DNA of 64,000 bases from Candidatus Enterococcus testudinis (GCF_002140915.1 NZ_NGKU01000001.1:2675166-2739165), one strand, 5' to 3'; positions 24,744 through 35,389 are shown, counted from the stretch's first letter. Notes: a model not told the origin generated them from the letters alone. Program-made: numbers and translations.

Positions 24744-26003
24744 TTACTCCTCTATCATTTGGATATCTGCACCTAATGCAGTCAATTTTTCGATGATATG
24801 GTCATAGCCGCGTAAGATGTATTCGACATTGAAGACCGTGGTCGTTCCTTGTGCCATCAAGCCTGCGATCACGAGGCAAGCGCCAGCACGCAAGTCAGAT
24901 GCCACCACTTCTGCACCGTGCAATTGCGCAGGCCCGCTGACAAAGATCATATTGCCTTCTGTTGTAGCATCGGCACCCATTCGTGCCAATTCTGGAATAT
25001 GATTGACCCGTTTGGCATAGATCGTATCTAATATTTCTGATGTGCCTTGTGCCTTTAACAACAATGGTGTGATTGGCTGCTGCAGATCAGTCGCAAAACC
25101 TGGGTAGGGGTATGTTTTGACTACTGCGGGTTTTAGCTCTTTCGAAGGATGGACGTAGATCTCATCCTCACTGATATCCATGCGCACACCGATTTCTTCT
25201 AATTTGGCAATATAGCTTTCAAGATGTTCATAGATGACATTTTTGACAACGATGCCTTCACCAACAGCTGCTGCCAATGACAAGTACGTCCCTGCTTCGA
25301 TTCGGTCAGGAATAATCGAATGACGACAGCCGTGCAATTCTTCTACACCTTCGATCCGGATTTCATTGGTACCAGCACCTCTGATTTTGGCACCCATATT
25401 GTTCAATAATGTTGCCACATCAATAATTTCAGGTTCACGGGCGGCATTTTCAATAATTGTTTTGCCTTTGGCTTTGACTGCAGCGAGCATGACATTGATC
25501 GTGGCGCCAATAGAAACCATATCCAAAAAGATCCGCTCCCCAGTTAACCCTTCATCATCTGTACGCAGATACATCGCACCATGTTCATTGGTCACTTTCG
25601 CACCAAGGGCTTCAAATCCTTTGATGTGTAAATCGATTGGGCGCGGGCCTAAGAAACAACCACCAGGTAAGCCAACCACGCCTTCACCAAATTTAGCCAA
25701 TAAAGCACCCATAAAGTAATAAGACGCACGTAAACTATTGATTTTTCCGCTTGGCATGGGAATCGAGACGATATCGGTTGGATCAATTTCGAGGGTATTG
25801 TGTTCAAAATGGGTTTTGACGCCCATGATTTCGAGGATTTCAATTAATGAGTGCACATCTTGGATATCTGGCACTCCTTCTAAGACAACGGGAGAATCTG
25901 CAAGAATTGCAGCTGGAATCAACGCAACAGCACTGTTTTTTGCCCCGCTGATGGTGACTTCCCCTTGTAAGGGACGATTGCCTTCAATGACAATTTTCTT
26001 CAT
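24744..26003 (-). CDS. murA: UDP-N-acetylglucosamine 1-carboxyvinyltransferase
   Basis: MurA catalyses the first committed step of peptidoglycan synthesis, adding phosphoenolpyruvate to UDP-GlcNAc. Length 419 is normal. The start [20 protein letters not shown] and the active-site loop [15 protein letters not shown] are seen; Cys116 is the residue that fosfomycin alkylates. Low-GC Gram-positives usually carry two copies, and the one beside fba and rho is often called murZ or murA2; I keep the general name. It is separated from fba here by a large WxL protein gene. Confidence 0.95.
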   Translation of the reverse strand: MKKIVIEGNRPLQGEVTISGAKNSAVALIPAAILADSPVVLEGVPDIQDVHSLIEILEIMGVKTHFEHNTLEIDPTDIVSIPMPSGKINSLRASYYFMGALLAKFGEGVVGLPGGCFLGPRPIDLHIKGFEALGAKVTNEHGAMYLRTDDEGLTGERIFLDMVSIGATINVMLAAVKAKGKTIIENAAREPEIIDVATLLNNMGAKIRGAGTNEIRIEGVEELHGCRHSIIPDRIEAGTYLSLAAAVGEGIVVKNVIYEHLESYIAKLEEIGVRMDISEDEIYVHPSKELKPAVVKTYPYPGFATDLQQPITPLLLKAQGTSEILDTIYAKRVNHIPELARMGADATTEGNMIFVSGPAQLHGAEVVASDLRAGACLVIAGLMAQGTTTVFNVEYILRGYDHIIEKLTALGADIQMIEE

Positions 26004-26074
26004 TTATATTCACCTATACTCTTTTTTAAATTTATGTGTATCAGTACAAGTTTAGCACAAAAACGCGAAAGAAA

Positions 26075-26118
26075 AAAGGAGGAGTATCTTACATTCTCAT
26101 GTAGGATACTTCTCCTTT
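26075..26118 (-). terminator. Terminator of the WxL protein gene
   Basis: A long stem on the minus strand (AAAGGAG, then AGTATC, TACAT mirrored by ATGTA, GATACT, CTCCTTT, with small mismatches) and a TTTTTTC tail, 23 bases after the stop at 26141 and before murA. The sequence is nearly symmetrical and could act both ways. Confidence 0.85.
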
Positions 26119-26140
26119 CCCTGATCAATCAGTTCTATCG

Positions 26141-29100
26141 TTAATTCCCCGGAACGGATTGCAGCTGCCAATCTAACGTGGTTTTATATGCCACCGCTTG
26201 CGGATTGGCTCCCCCCGGTACTTCCAAGAAAATACTCTGGTCAGCGCTTGTCTCATCCCCAAAACGATAGACCCAAGTCCCCTTGCCCTGTGCGTCATCT
26301 GCTGAAAGGACAAGATGCTTGTATCCTGGAATCAATCCGACTGTTGTTGCATAATTGAATGTCGGATCAGCACTCGTGTCAATGCTGGCCAACTCTTGAT
26401 TCGTCAGATTGATTTGTGCCCCTTGCAAGGTATGACCGGACACTGATTCAAACGCGCCTGCTTGTGTCACCGCAAGCTGCCAGCCTTTATCTTCTCCACG
26501 CCTATCACTGACTTGCACATAATTTGGGCGCTCTTCCAAGCGACCATCATCTTCAATGATTCGCTGCGGCCGAGCATAGTACTGTGCGGTTTGTGTCGCG
26601 ATACGTTGGACACCAAAATTGAAATTAGACACAAAGTCAATGCTCAACAGACCTTGGTCTGCAGGTCGATCTGGAAGATCTTCCGGCGTCACAGATTCTC
26701 CTGGATCTAAAGGATCTACAGGACCAACATGTGTTGGCTGTTTGACGATATAGGAGACTGCTTTGGGAAACACTGTGTCATGATAGACATAATCTTCCGT
26801 AAGCGGGTTGCGATTCCCAATATCTGTGTTGGTGGCCGGTCGTCGGAATGTATTATCGATTGTACTGTAAGTATCGATCACAGCACCGGAGTGGTCTTCC
26901 ATCACAAATTGCAAGACATCATTTTCCGCTAATTGTTCCGGTAACGAAAGCGCAAAACTGCCGTCTGATTCTACCAATGTGTGTTGGATATAGGTTTGAT
27001 TCAGATACAGGTTCACGCGGTTTCCTGCTTGGTTGATACTGTTAGGGAGCGCACGAACACTGCGATCTGTCGTAAAGATAGTCAGTGATTGGCCAAAGTC
27101 GGCCAATGCTGGTGGCCTGATTGGCAAGACCTCGATTTTGCCAATCGCTGCCAGTTCTTCATCCGGTATAGAAATGGCTGTGGATCCTTCTCCACGTTGT
27201 ACAGATAAAAATTCAAAGGTTGTGCCGACTTCAAACAATGATGGTAACGTCAGCTTGATTCTACCGGCTTTCCCAGTAATATTTTGCTCGGCTTCTTCCC
27301 ACGTTTGATATGCCGATTCTGCGCCTTGTGTCGAAAGACGATGGGTTTCTGTTTGTCCATTAGGGAATGTCACAAGTATTTCTGCTGTGACCTCACCCGT
27401 CCCAGCTTCACGTATCGAATGATCCCCTTCTTTAAATCCAAATTCGGCGATAAAAGACTTGTCCGCATTGGTTGGTTGTCGATAGCCTTGAGAAATTGGT
27501 TGCGCATTATTGGCTGAAATCCGTGAGACTGTCCCTGTTAAGCTTGGTAATAACCTTGTCAATTCTGGATCATTCTTACTTGTTGCTGTAACGAAATCCC
27601 GTCCTTCGTAATTGACATTGATCTTTGATGAAAACATGACATCTGCATCGTGGTCAAAGTTCCTGCCCGATTTCCATGCCGAAAAGAAGGTATCATTTAA
27701 AAGTAATTCTGATCCGTCTTTTGTCCCGAAGATATCTCCACCACCACGACGAATATTTCTGAAATCATAATAAAATGGTTCCGTCACGTTGAAACTCATG
27801 GTGTCTCCAGCCACAAACACACCGAACTCTTTATCACCACTTGAGGAACCTTCGGCAATAAAAATTGTGTCTTTTTGCTGCTCAAATGTTAAATGTCCGC
27901 CGTCCGACAGCATCGCTGCAGCGTAGTCATTGATCAGTACCAATCGAGACAATGAATTTGATTGTACGCCTGCTTCGTTATCGATCACAAAGTAATTGTT
28001 TCCCGTCCCTAGATACAAAGTGGCATATCTTTCGTCAACTGTGCCATCTGCCGGTTTAACAGAATAATGGGTATTATTTAAATCTAGGGCACCGCCATTT
28101 GTTACCCGAATACGGTTTTCTGAACCATGCATCGCCACAGCATTTGTATTGCTGCCAAGTCGGTCAAATTCAACATGCTTGGTTGCCAGTTTGCCATCAT
28201 TGCGTACGGTTAGTCGGTTGTTGCCGTTTCTAAAAATAATCAGACCACGGGCACGATTAGACGATCCTTCAACAGTAACTTCTGAACCGCGATCAACGGT
28301 AAATTGTCCATTAGATGTTTCCAGTTCGATCGACGTGCCATACAGGTTACGGCTGGAGATAGTCGATTGATTGTCTACCAATAGTTCCGCTGATGCCCCG
28401 TTGATATATAGGCCTCTGCGGACCCCCGAACGTACCTGAAACTGGAGGGCAGATTCTTGGTCGACAATCATTTTGGCTTCCCTCCCTCTAAGACTGAGGC
28501 CATTGTTTGCTGTAGCCGTGGGTGCAGCGGTCCCTGAAGCTGTATCGATTGAGATTGTCGATTGATTGCTTAATCGTAACTGAGGGAAGTCTTTGTTTTG
28601 TCCGATTTGAATATTGTCGATCACGCCCGTTCCCGCATTTGAAATGGAGAGTTGACTATTATCGAGGGTAAGGCGCGCTTCTAGGCCATCAACAACTAGC
28701 GCCGATGCTGCGATTTGATTTTCTATCGTAATTTCAGAATCTAACAGGTCCATTTTTGGTTGATTCCCAGCAAGAACCACCCCGCTCCCTGATTGGGCAT
28801 TGATGGACAATCGACTGTCATTGGTCATAGCAAACGATGGCTGGTTGCCGACTAAATTGACGCCAGTTTGCGTTTCACTTTTGATCAATATACGAGATTG
28901 ATCCAATTGAACAGTTGGATTGGTGCCTTCTAGATTGATTGGCCGTTTATTTAGGGTCGTATCAATTTGCAGCTGGCTATCACCCGATAACAAAAGCCGC
29001 GGATTATTACCATTCAGCGTGATTACATTGTTGCTGTTCACTGTCGCGACTGGTGCTGTACCTATTGTATCAATGTTAAAACGGCTGCCCTCTTCAATTT

Positions 29101-30073
29101 GCACCAATGGATTTGGGCCTCGGTAATCAATTACGTTGGCATCTCCTGCAGTGGTCGTCACATCAACGGTGGCATTTCCTGAGAGTTGCACACTCGGCTG
29201 ACTTACCGTAGGGGCCGAATAAAAGATCCAAAGATTTTGTTTGGCAATCGTTAGGTTTGCTTGATTGCTGATCAGAACATCTTTGACATTAAATAAAGTA
29301 TCCGTCGAGCTGATTCGCGTATCAAAGGTATTCTGTCCACCTGTAAAATGGATTTTTGCTTCCCTCGCCAAAATTACGGCGGCACGGCTCGTACTTAATT
29401 CATACACATCTTCTAACTCGACTGTCCAACCTGTACCTAAGTCATTGTTGTCCAATGCTTTAAAAAAAGGAGTGGACCCTATTTTACTCAACCCTATATT
29501 TTCCAAACGTAAGGTTGCCGGCTGCGTATTCGAACGCAACTGCAAACCGAAGAAAATACTGTTGTTCGATAGACTCAATGTGTGTCCATTGCCTTGAATG
29601 ACCAAATCACGATTCAATACAAAATTAACCCCAGTTGAAACAGTCACATTTGCGCCTAATGAAATCACGCCAACAGAAGAATTATTCATTGCATTGCGAA
29701 AATCACTTTCTGACGTTACAGTAGTTACATTAAGTGGCGCAATCGATCTTTGACTACTCTCCTCTGATCCATTAGGTGGGACGTTCATATGCATGTCCCC
29801 TTCCTTCGGTTCATTTTCATCCTGACGTTCTTCTTGGTCCTCAATTGTTTCTTGATCCTCTTGTTTTTCAGAGTCTTCCGTGCTTTGAGGCGGATTTTCA
29901 GCTGCATTTTCAGTCTCCGCTATTTCATCATCTTGTTGTATATCATCCCTCGTTGTTTCCACATAATCTATATGAGCAAACGTTTCAGCGCGTACAATAT
30001 ACAAAGGAGATGATAGTGCTTGGAAACAGATGAGTAACACACTAAGCAGTGATACCTTTCGTTTCAGTCCCAT
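26141..30073 (-). CDS. Large secreted WxL-domain surface protein
   Basis: A 1310-residue protein from the ATG at 30073 (AGGGGG site); the frame opens 13 codons earlier without support. A signal peptide (KRKVSLLSVLLICFQALSS) is followed by an acidic Glu/Gln-rich linker to about residue 125. Then comes a long region (about 135-800) of repeated short beta-strand turns with Asn and Ser ladders, as in pectate-lyase-like right-handed beta-helices. Ig-like modules follow (GSFALSLPEQLAENDVLQFV). The C-terminus has the WxL features: DFVSNFNFG, GWQLAVTQ and a final WQLQSVPGN. WxL domains bind the wall non-covalently, so this is probably an adhesin or a glycan-binding protein. No partner WxL genes lie beside it. 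Confidence 0.85.
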   Translation of the reverse strand: MGLKRKVSLLSVLLICFQALSSPLYIVRAETFAHIDYVETTRDDIQQDDEIAETENAAENPPQSTEDSEKQEDQETIEDQEERQDENEPKEGDMHMNVPPNGSEESSQRSIAPLNVTTVTSESDFRNAMNNSSVGVISLGANVTVSTGVNFVLNRDLVIQGNGHTLSLSNNSIFFGLQLRSNTQPATLRLENIGLSKIGSTPFFKALDNNDLGTGWTVELEDVYELSTSRAAVILAREAKIHFTGGQNTFDTRISSTDTLFNVKDVLISNQANLTIAKQNLWIFYSAPTVSQPSVQLSGNATVDVTTTAGDANVIDYRGPNPLVQIEEGSRFNIDTIGTAPVATVNSNNVITLNGNNPRLLLSGDSQLQIDTTLNKRPINLEGTNPTVQLDQSRILIKSETQTGVNLVGNQPSFAMTNDSRLSINAQSGSGVVLAGNQPKMDLLDSEITIENQIAASALVVDGLEARLTLDNSQLSISNAGTGVIDNIQIGQNKDFPQLRLSNQSTISIDTASGTAAPTATANNGLSLRGREAKMIVDQESALQFQVRSGVRRGLYINGASAELLVDNQSTISSRNLYGTSIELETSNGQFTVDRGSEVTVEGSSNRARGLIIFRNGNNRLTVRNDGKLATKHVEFDRLGSNTNAVAMHGSENRIRVTNGGALDLNNTHYSVKPADGTVDERYATLYLGTGNNYFVIDNEAGVQSNSLSRLVLINDYAAAMLSDGGHLTFEQQKDTIFIAEGSSSGDKEFGVFVAGDTMSFNVTEPFYYDFRNIRRGGGDIFGTKDGSELLLNDTFFSAWKSGRNFDHDADVMFSSKINVNYEGRDFVTATSKNDPELTRLLPSLTGTVSRISANNAQPISQGYRQPTNADKSFIAEFGFKEGDHSIREAGTGEVTAEILVTFPNGQTETHRLSTQGAESAYQTWEEAEQNITGKAGRIKLTLPSLFEVGTTFEFLSVQRGEGSTAISIPDEELAAIGKIEVLPIRPPALADFGQSLTIFTTDRSVRALPNSINQAGNRVNLYLNQTYIQHTLVESDGSFALSLPEQLAENDVLQFVMEDHSGAVIDTYSTIDNTFRRPATNTDIGNRNPLTEDYVYHDTVFPKAVSYIVKQPTHVGPVDPLDPGESVTPEDLPDRPADQGLLSIDFVSNFNFGVQRIATQTAQYYARPQRIIEDDGRLEERPNYVQVSDRRGEDKGWQLAVTQAGAFESVSGHTLQGAQINLTNQELASIDTSADPTFNYATTVGLIPGYKHLVLSADDAQGKGTWVYRFGDETSADQSIFLEVPGGANPQAVAYKTTLDWQLQSVPGN

Positions 30074-30239
30074 AATTATTTTCCCCCTAAATTCGAAAAT
30101 ATGATTTATCAAAAACGGTTTATGTCCAATGTCTTTAAACCCTTATTTAATATATATAAATAACCCATATAATAAAAATCATCTTTTTCGTCGGTTGGTG
30201 AAAAATCTATGTGCTAAGTTACATTGGACATATGAAACA

Positions 30240-30279
30240 AAAAAAAGCCGCTAGAAAGAAATCTTTCTAACGGCTTTTG
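30240..30279 (-). terminator. fba terminator
   Basis: Minus strand stem AAGCCGTTAGAAAGA with TCTTTCTAGCGGCTT (one mismatch), tight loop, then an eight-T run. It starts about 15 bases past the fba stop. It separates fba from the WxL gene, whose own promoter must lie at 30080-30240. Confidence 0.9.
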
Positions 30280-30292
30280 GCAGTAATTCGAA

Positions 30293-31162
30293 TTAAGCTT
30301 TACCAGCTGAACCGAACCAGTCGATGTGTTCTTCTGCATCTTTAACGATCGCAGCAACACCTGGTGCCAATAATTTACGAGGGTCGAATCCTTTGCCTTC
30401 TTGATCTTTGCCAGCTTCGATATATTCACGAGTTGCTTTAGCAAATGACAATTGGAATTCAGTATTTACGTTGACTTTAGATACACCCATAGCGATTGCT
30501 TTTTGGATTTGTTCTTGAGGAATACCAGAACCACCATGTAATACTAGAGGTACATCAGAACCTACAGCATCAGCGATTGCTTGTAAGTGGTCAAATGCAA
30601 GGCCTTTCCAGTTTTCTGGATATTGACCATGAATGTTACCAATACCGCAAGCTAGGTAGTCTAAACCAGTTGCAACCATTTGTTTACATTCTTCGATGTC
30701 AGCCAATTCGCCAGAACCGATAATACCATCTTCTTCTCCACCGATTGAACCAACTTCACACTCAACAGAGATACCTTTTGCGTGTGCTTTTTCTACAACT
30801 TCTTTAGCCAATTTCAAGTTTTCGTCGAATGGTAAGTGAGAGCCATCGAACATAACTGAAGTATAACCTACTTCGATACATTCCATTGCTGCATCATAGT
30901 CACCATGGTCTAAGTGGATTGCAACTGGAACAGTAATGTTCATTGAGTCAACTAAGTTAGTAATGATATCTTTAGCAACTTTGTAACCGCCCATGTATTT
31001 CGCAGCGCCCATTGAAGTTTGGATCAATACTGGTGCTTTCTTTGCTTCAGCGGCTTTTAAGATCGCTTGTGTCCATTCTAAGTTATTTGTGTTGAATCCG
31101 CCGACTGCATATCCGCCTTGACGAGCAGCTTTTAAGAATTCAGCTCCTGATACTACTGGCAT
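30293..31162 (-). CDS. fba: Class II fructose-bisphosphate aldolase
   Basis: A 289-residue zinc-dependent aldolase of glycolysis, splitting fructose 1,6-bisphosphate into dihydroxyacetone phosphate and glyceraldehyde 3-phosphate. Metal and substrate motifs are VAIHLDHGDYDAAMECI, MFDGSHLPFDENL, ECEVGSIGGEEDG, LVLHGGSGIP and the KVNVNTEFQ segment. Length and start (AGGAGG before the ATG at 31162) are normal. It is monocistronic here, with its own terminator. Confidence 0.97.
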   Translation of the reverse strand: MPVVSGAEFLKAARQGGYAVGGFNTNNLEWTQAILKAAEAKKAPVLIQTSMGAAKYMGGYKVAKDIITNLVDSMNITVPVAIHLDHGDYDAAMECIEVGYTSVMFDGSHLPFDENLKLAKEVVEKAHAKGISVECEVGSIGGEEDGIIGSGELADIEECKQMVATGLDYLACGIGNIHGQYPENWKGLAFDHLQAIADAVGSDVPLVLHGGSGIPQEQIQKAIAMGVSKVNVNTEFQLSFAKATREYIEAGKDQEGKGFDPRKLLAPGVAAIVKDAEEHIDWFGSAGKA

Positions 31163-31519
31163 AAAAAATTCCTCCTAAGTTTTAAAAAACTTTATTTGTT
31201 AAGCCATGCTTAACCGACACTGCTATTTTAGCAAATATTTGCGGTATTTGCTACTAAAAAAAAGAATTTATCTTTTCAAAAAAAGTCTGCACAAAGTCAG
31301 AAGACCGTTGTTTTCAAATCTTTTTCTGAAAACACTGTATTTTACAAGGCATTCTTTCCCTTCATCTTTCAATTCGCACAGTGTTTCACATGTGAAAATT
31401 CGCGAAAAATTTCACAATTTTTTTCGCTGATTTATCATAATTCACCTCAAAGGCATATTGAGCATATCAATAGTCATGTGAAAGCGCCTATACTATCATA
31501 TTAAAAAAGGAGGGATAGA
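31163..31519. promoter_or_regulatory. Divergent promoters of fba and the YehR-like lipoprotein
   Basis: About 360 bases. For fba a TAAAAT -10 lies near 31229-31234, and a GTTAAGC/GCTTAAC hairpin (31198-31214) falls in its untranslated leader. The right half has a perfect palindrome TTTCACATGTGAAA (31384-31397), a TTCGCGAA palindrome (about 31399-31406), another TTTCACA, and TGTGAAAGCGCC (about 31476-31487). The last partly fits a cre site and lies before a TATACT -10 for the lipoprotein gene. No gene was seen. Confidence 0.5.
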
Positions 31520-31984
31520 ATGAAAAAAGCATTACTTGGATTTTTTGCGTTGGTTGGCGTATTATTTTTGGCAAGTTGTGGCACTGGTGCAGGTTCGCAA
31601 GAAGAATCGAAAACATTCACGATGGATCAAAACGGCGTATCGATGGAGTTGGTCTTCAACTACAGTGGCGACAAGGTCACTAGTCAAACAGCAAACAATG
31701 TCATGCCTTATGAAGCAATCGGGGTAAGCACCAAAGAAGAAGCACAAGAAGTTTTGGATCCAATCGCTGAACAATACCAGCAAGTACAAGGGTTAGATTA
31801 CTCTTTAGAGTATAGCGATAGTGAAGCTACTGAATCCTTAACAATCAACTACGATGAATTAGATTATGATTCTGCCAAGCAGTTGCCTGGCGTTAGCTTC
31901 GAAGGCAACACAGACAATGGCATCAGTATGGAACGAACCGAAGAAATGCTTTTGGATCAAGGATACGAACTGAAAGAAGAATAA
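31520..31984 (+). CDS. YehR/DUF1307-family lipoprotein
   Basis: A 154-residue lipoprotein with signal peptide MKKALLGFFALVGVLFLASC; the Cys at about position 20 is the lipidation site. The rest is acidic and resembles the YehR/DUF1307 family (SMELVFNYSGDKVTSQT; GLDYSLEYSDSEATESLTIN). Function in this family is not established. The start follows AAGGAGGG. It is a single gene between divergent promoters and a shared terminator. Confidence 0.85.
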   Translation: MKKALLGFFALVGVLFLASCGTGAGSQEESKTFTMDQNGVSMELVFNYSGDKVTSQTANNVMPYEAIGVSTKEEAQEVLDPIAEQYQQVQGLDYSLEYSDSEATESLTINYDELDYDSAKQLPGVSFEGNTDNGISMERTEEMLLDQGYELKEE

Positions 31985-32005
31985 TCCCTACGCGGGTCAA
32001 TATAG

Positions 32006-32063
32006 AAAAAAACGCTAGTCATCGCGTTACTTCAGTTGAAGTACGCGAGACATAGCGTTTTTT
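32006..32063. terminator. Bidirectional terminator between the lipoprotein gene and pyrG
   Basis: A long hairpin: AAAAAACGCTA and TAGCGTTTTTT at the base, TCGCGT/ACGCGA and ACTTCA/TGAAGT inside, with both A- and T-runs. It can stop transcripts from both sides. Confidence 0.9.
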
Positions 32064-32064
32064 G

Positions 32065-33693
<1,629 letters not shown>

Positions 33694-33725
33694 CTATTTT
33701 ACAGGAAAAGCACTTAGAAAATAGT

Positions 33726-33758
33726 AAAAGCTCCCTATCCATCGAATGAATAGGGAGC
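33726..33758 (-). terminator. pyrG leader attenuator
   Basis: On the minus strand GCTCCCTAT pairs with ATAGGGAGC (inner CATTCGATG loop) followed by four T, about 40-70 bases after the predicted start site and about 55 bases before the pyrG ATG. The 5' arm contains CTCCC, which could instead pair with a run of G added at the transcript's 5' end; that would stop the terminator from forming. This matches the attenuation mechanism worked out for Bacillus subtilis pyrG. Confidence 0.8.
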
Positions 33759-33796
33759 GAAAATTCTAAATCACTTTCTGACTCTTGTAAAGAGTG

Positions 33797-33835
33797 CCCA
33801 AACAGAATGATACAATCTCACCTAACAAATGTCAA
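33797..33835 (-). promoter_or_regulatory. pyrG: pyrG promoter with GGGC start
   Basis: A full -35 TTGACA (33830-33835), a 17-base spacer and a -10 TATCAT (33807-33812). The likely start is the GGG at 33799-33797, followed by C at 33796. A transcript beginning GGGC is the key requirement for CTP-sensitive G slippage. Confidence 0.85.
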
Positions 33836-33999
33836 GAAAACTTTCTCGGATTTTTTTCAGAAAATCAATTGTGTTTCAAATTTGATTCAGTTATGCAAAG
33901 CAAGAAATTCTTAACTACTCTTCACGATTTCACCACAACTATTCTTGATAACATCACTTTTCTCCCCTCATTTCTTGATTTCTCCCTGCCATAATAGGT

Positions 34000-34154
34000 C
34001 TTGTAGATGAAGACTGGCGCTTTACTCGTTTTGCTAAAAATGATCAGAAGGTTACTTCTGGGTGTTTTTGGCAAAGGTGAGGTGCAGGTTCGATTCCTGC
34101 CTTCTACGCTAAGGGCCATTGAACAAGATGCATTTCCTGTATCTTGTTTTTTTG
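34000..34154 (+). ncRNA. Candidate small RNA with tRNA-like 3' half and own terminator
   Basis: Rightward, in the gap between pyrG and the sigma gene. A TGCCATAAT extended -10 (33987-33995) precedes it. GTAGATG (34003-34009) can pair with CTTCTAC (34101-34107) at six of seven positions like an acceptor stem. Directly before the latter is a perfect T-arm: GCAGG, loop TTCGATT, CCTGC (34084-34100). Where an anticodon arm should be there is a long hairpin of about 20 pairs (about 34030-34075) with a GTTA loop. The total of 105 bases is too long for a tRNA and there is no CCA. A strong terminator (ACAAGAT/ATCTTGT, seven T) ends at 34154. It may be a decayed tRNA or a tRNA-mimic RNA. Confidence 0.5.
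34123..34154 (+). terminator. Terminator of the tRNA-like RNA
   Basis: ACAAGAT (34123-34129) pairs with ATCTTGT (34141-34147), loop of 11, then a long T-run. No coding gene ends just before it on this strand, which supports a non-coding transcript upstream. Confidence 0.8.
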
Positions 34155-34299
34155 TGTTGTCTCGTTTCTTCTTTTATTCTTTCGTTGTCATCTCTTCCAT
34201 GATTTGAGAAAAAGTGTGTAAGAGCGACCACTTTTTTTATATTTTTGTTCACTTTTTATACAGGTCATTTGTTGTTTGAATGAGGAGGGAAATATCGGT

Positions 34300-34776
34300 A
34301 TGCAGATAGACGCTTATCAACATTATCTTTTTACAGTGACGAACGATTTGGTCCATTATCTGCAATCGATTGGTGCGAGTGTGTAAGATGCTGAAGACCT
34401 TGCACAAGAAGCCCTCGTAAAAATACTTGAGATCGATACTGTTTTGGCTGTTGACGAGATTCGGCCTTGGCTATTTCGCGTGGGTATCAACCGTTATTTC
34501 AACCTATATAATCAGACAAAACGCCGCAAGCGGATTCTCAAGCACTATGTACAGCCCACAGAAGAAGCCATCTGGCAAGAGGCAGATGACACGCTATATG
34601 ATGCATTGCTGCAATTGCCATTGACCACGGCCACTCTTTTAGCCATGACATATATCGAAGGCCGCAGTATCAAAGAGATCAGCTTTTTGCTCAATCGGCC
34701 TGAAGATAGTTTCAAGGCTTCCCTTTATCGTGGACGTAAACAATTAAAGACAATCTTAAAGGAGACAGAACAATGA
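34300..34776 (+). pseudogene. ECF-type RNA polymerase sigma factor with in-frame stop
   Basis: From an ATG at 34300 behind GGAGG, 159 codons read as a small ECF sigma factor, but codon 29 is TAA (34384-34386). Before it comes MQIDAYQHYLFTVTNDLVHY...; right after it DAEDLAQEALVKILE, the core of sigma region 2. Region 4 is intact: LPLTTATLLAMTYIEGRSIK, EISFLLNRPEDSFKASLYRG. One base change from GAA, CAA or AAA would explain the stop, and the family normally has a charged residue there. The next gene overlaps by four bases. It is either a true pseudogene, a sequencing error, or needs read-through. An ATG at 34444 could give only region 4. Confidence 0.8.
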
Positions 34777-35330
34777 CTATTGAAGACAAACAATTGGCAG
34801 CTATCGTAAAAAAAGCCCGGTGCAAGAACAATCGAAAACATATTCTCACTGTGTTACTGATGTTGATTCTCTTCGTAGGTGCACCGCTCACCTTGTATCT
34901 GCGTTACTATAACTACGGTCCTTTTCAAGGGAATAAAGTCGTTGGTGTTCCTGACAATCATTTGGTTCAATCCGAAAATGATAATGGCCTTAGTAGTTTA
35001 TTATTTGATTATGGCTCCCATCTGACCTTCAATACTAATGCAACTTCAATGACTGTGTACATTGACACTTACCATTTTGGCGAAAGAGTCGGTCACGATT
35101 TGACCCAATATGATTATCCGACAGCAGACGAAGAATTCCCACTCCCTTTTGGTGGTGTACTCAGCATTGAAAATGACCAAATAGAGATTCAAAAGAAACA
35201 AGACATTCCTTTGCTTTATCTGGCAAATGGCAATGACTTGAAAATATATGAAGATTTCGAAAACAATATTGCCCAAGATAACCTTCAGACGTTGGAACGG
35301 GTTTTTTATATCTATATGATTGTTGAATAA
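34773..35330 (+). CDS. Single-pass membrane protein coupled to the ECF sigma gene
   Basis: A 185-residue protein that overlaps the sigma gene end by ATGA. The N-terminal 20 residues are cytoplasmic and basic, a membrane segment is at about 23-45 (ILTVLLMLILFVGAPLTLYL), and the remaining 140 residues should be outside. This is the layout of an anti-sigma factor or of a DUF4179-like partner, but the cytoplasmic part is very short for a classical anti-sigma domain. I do not recognise the family. The gene itself is intact even though its sigma partner is interrupted. Confidence 0.75.
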   Translation: MTIEDKQLAAIVKKARCKNNRKHILTVLLMLILFVGAPLTLYLRYYNYGPFQGNKVVGVPDNHLVQSENDNGLSSLLFDYGSHLTFNTNATSMTVYIDTYHFGERVGHDLTQYDYPTADEEFPLPFGGVLSIENDQIEIQKKQDIPLLYLANGNDLKIYEDFENNIAQDNLQTLERVFYIYMIVE

Positions 35331-35370
35331 AAAAAAGTATCTGCAGAAAAATGAATCTGCAGATACTTTC
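35331..35370. terminator. Bidirectional terminator
   Basis: An 11-bp stem GTATCTGCAGA / TCTGCAGATAC with an A-run before and a T-rich tail after. It ends both the sigma-partner gene (rightward, stop at 35330) and the YugP-type gene (leftward, stop at 35390). Confidence 0.9.
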
Positions 35371-35389
35371 TTTAATTTTTGTTCAACCG

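Noticed and set aside
34003-34111. A functional tRNA gene
   Set aside because: The T-arm and acceptor-like stem are good, but 105 bases with a hairpin of about 20 pairs and no anticodon stem-loop or CCA do not make a tRNA; tRNA-Sec was also considered and does not fit the D and anticodon arms.
33922-34119. Leftward 65-codon frame across the tRNA-like RNA
   Set aside because: No ribosome site, and its content is explained by the RNA stems on the opposite strand.
34384-34386. Programmed read-through or selenocysteine-like recoding in the sigma gene
   Set aside because: The codon is TAA, which is not used for selenocysteine, and no special downstream structure was seen; a mutation or sequence error is simpler.
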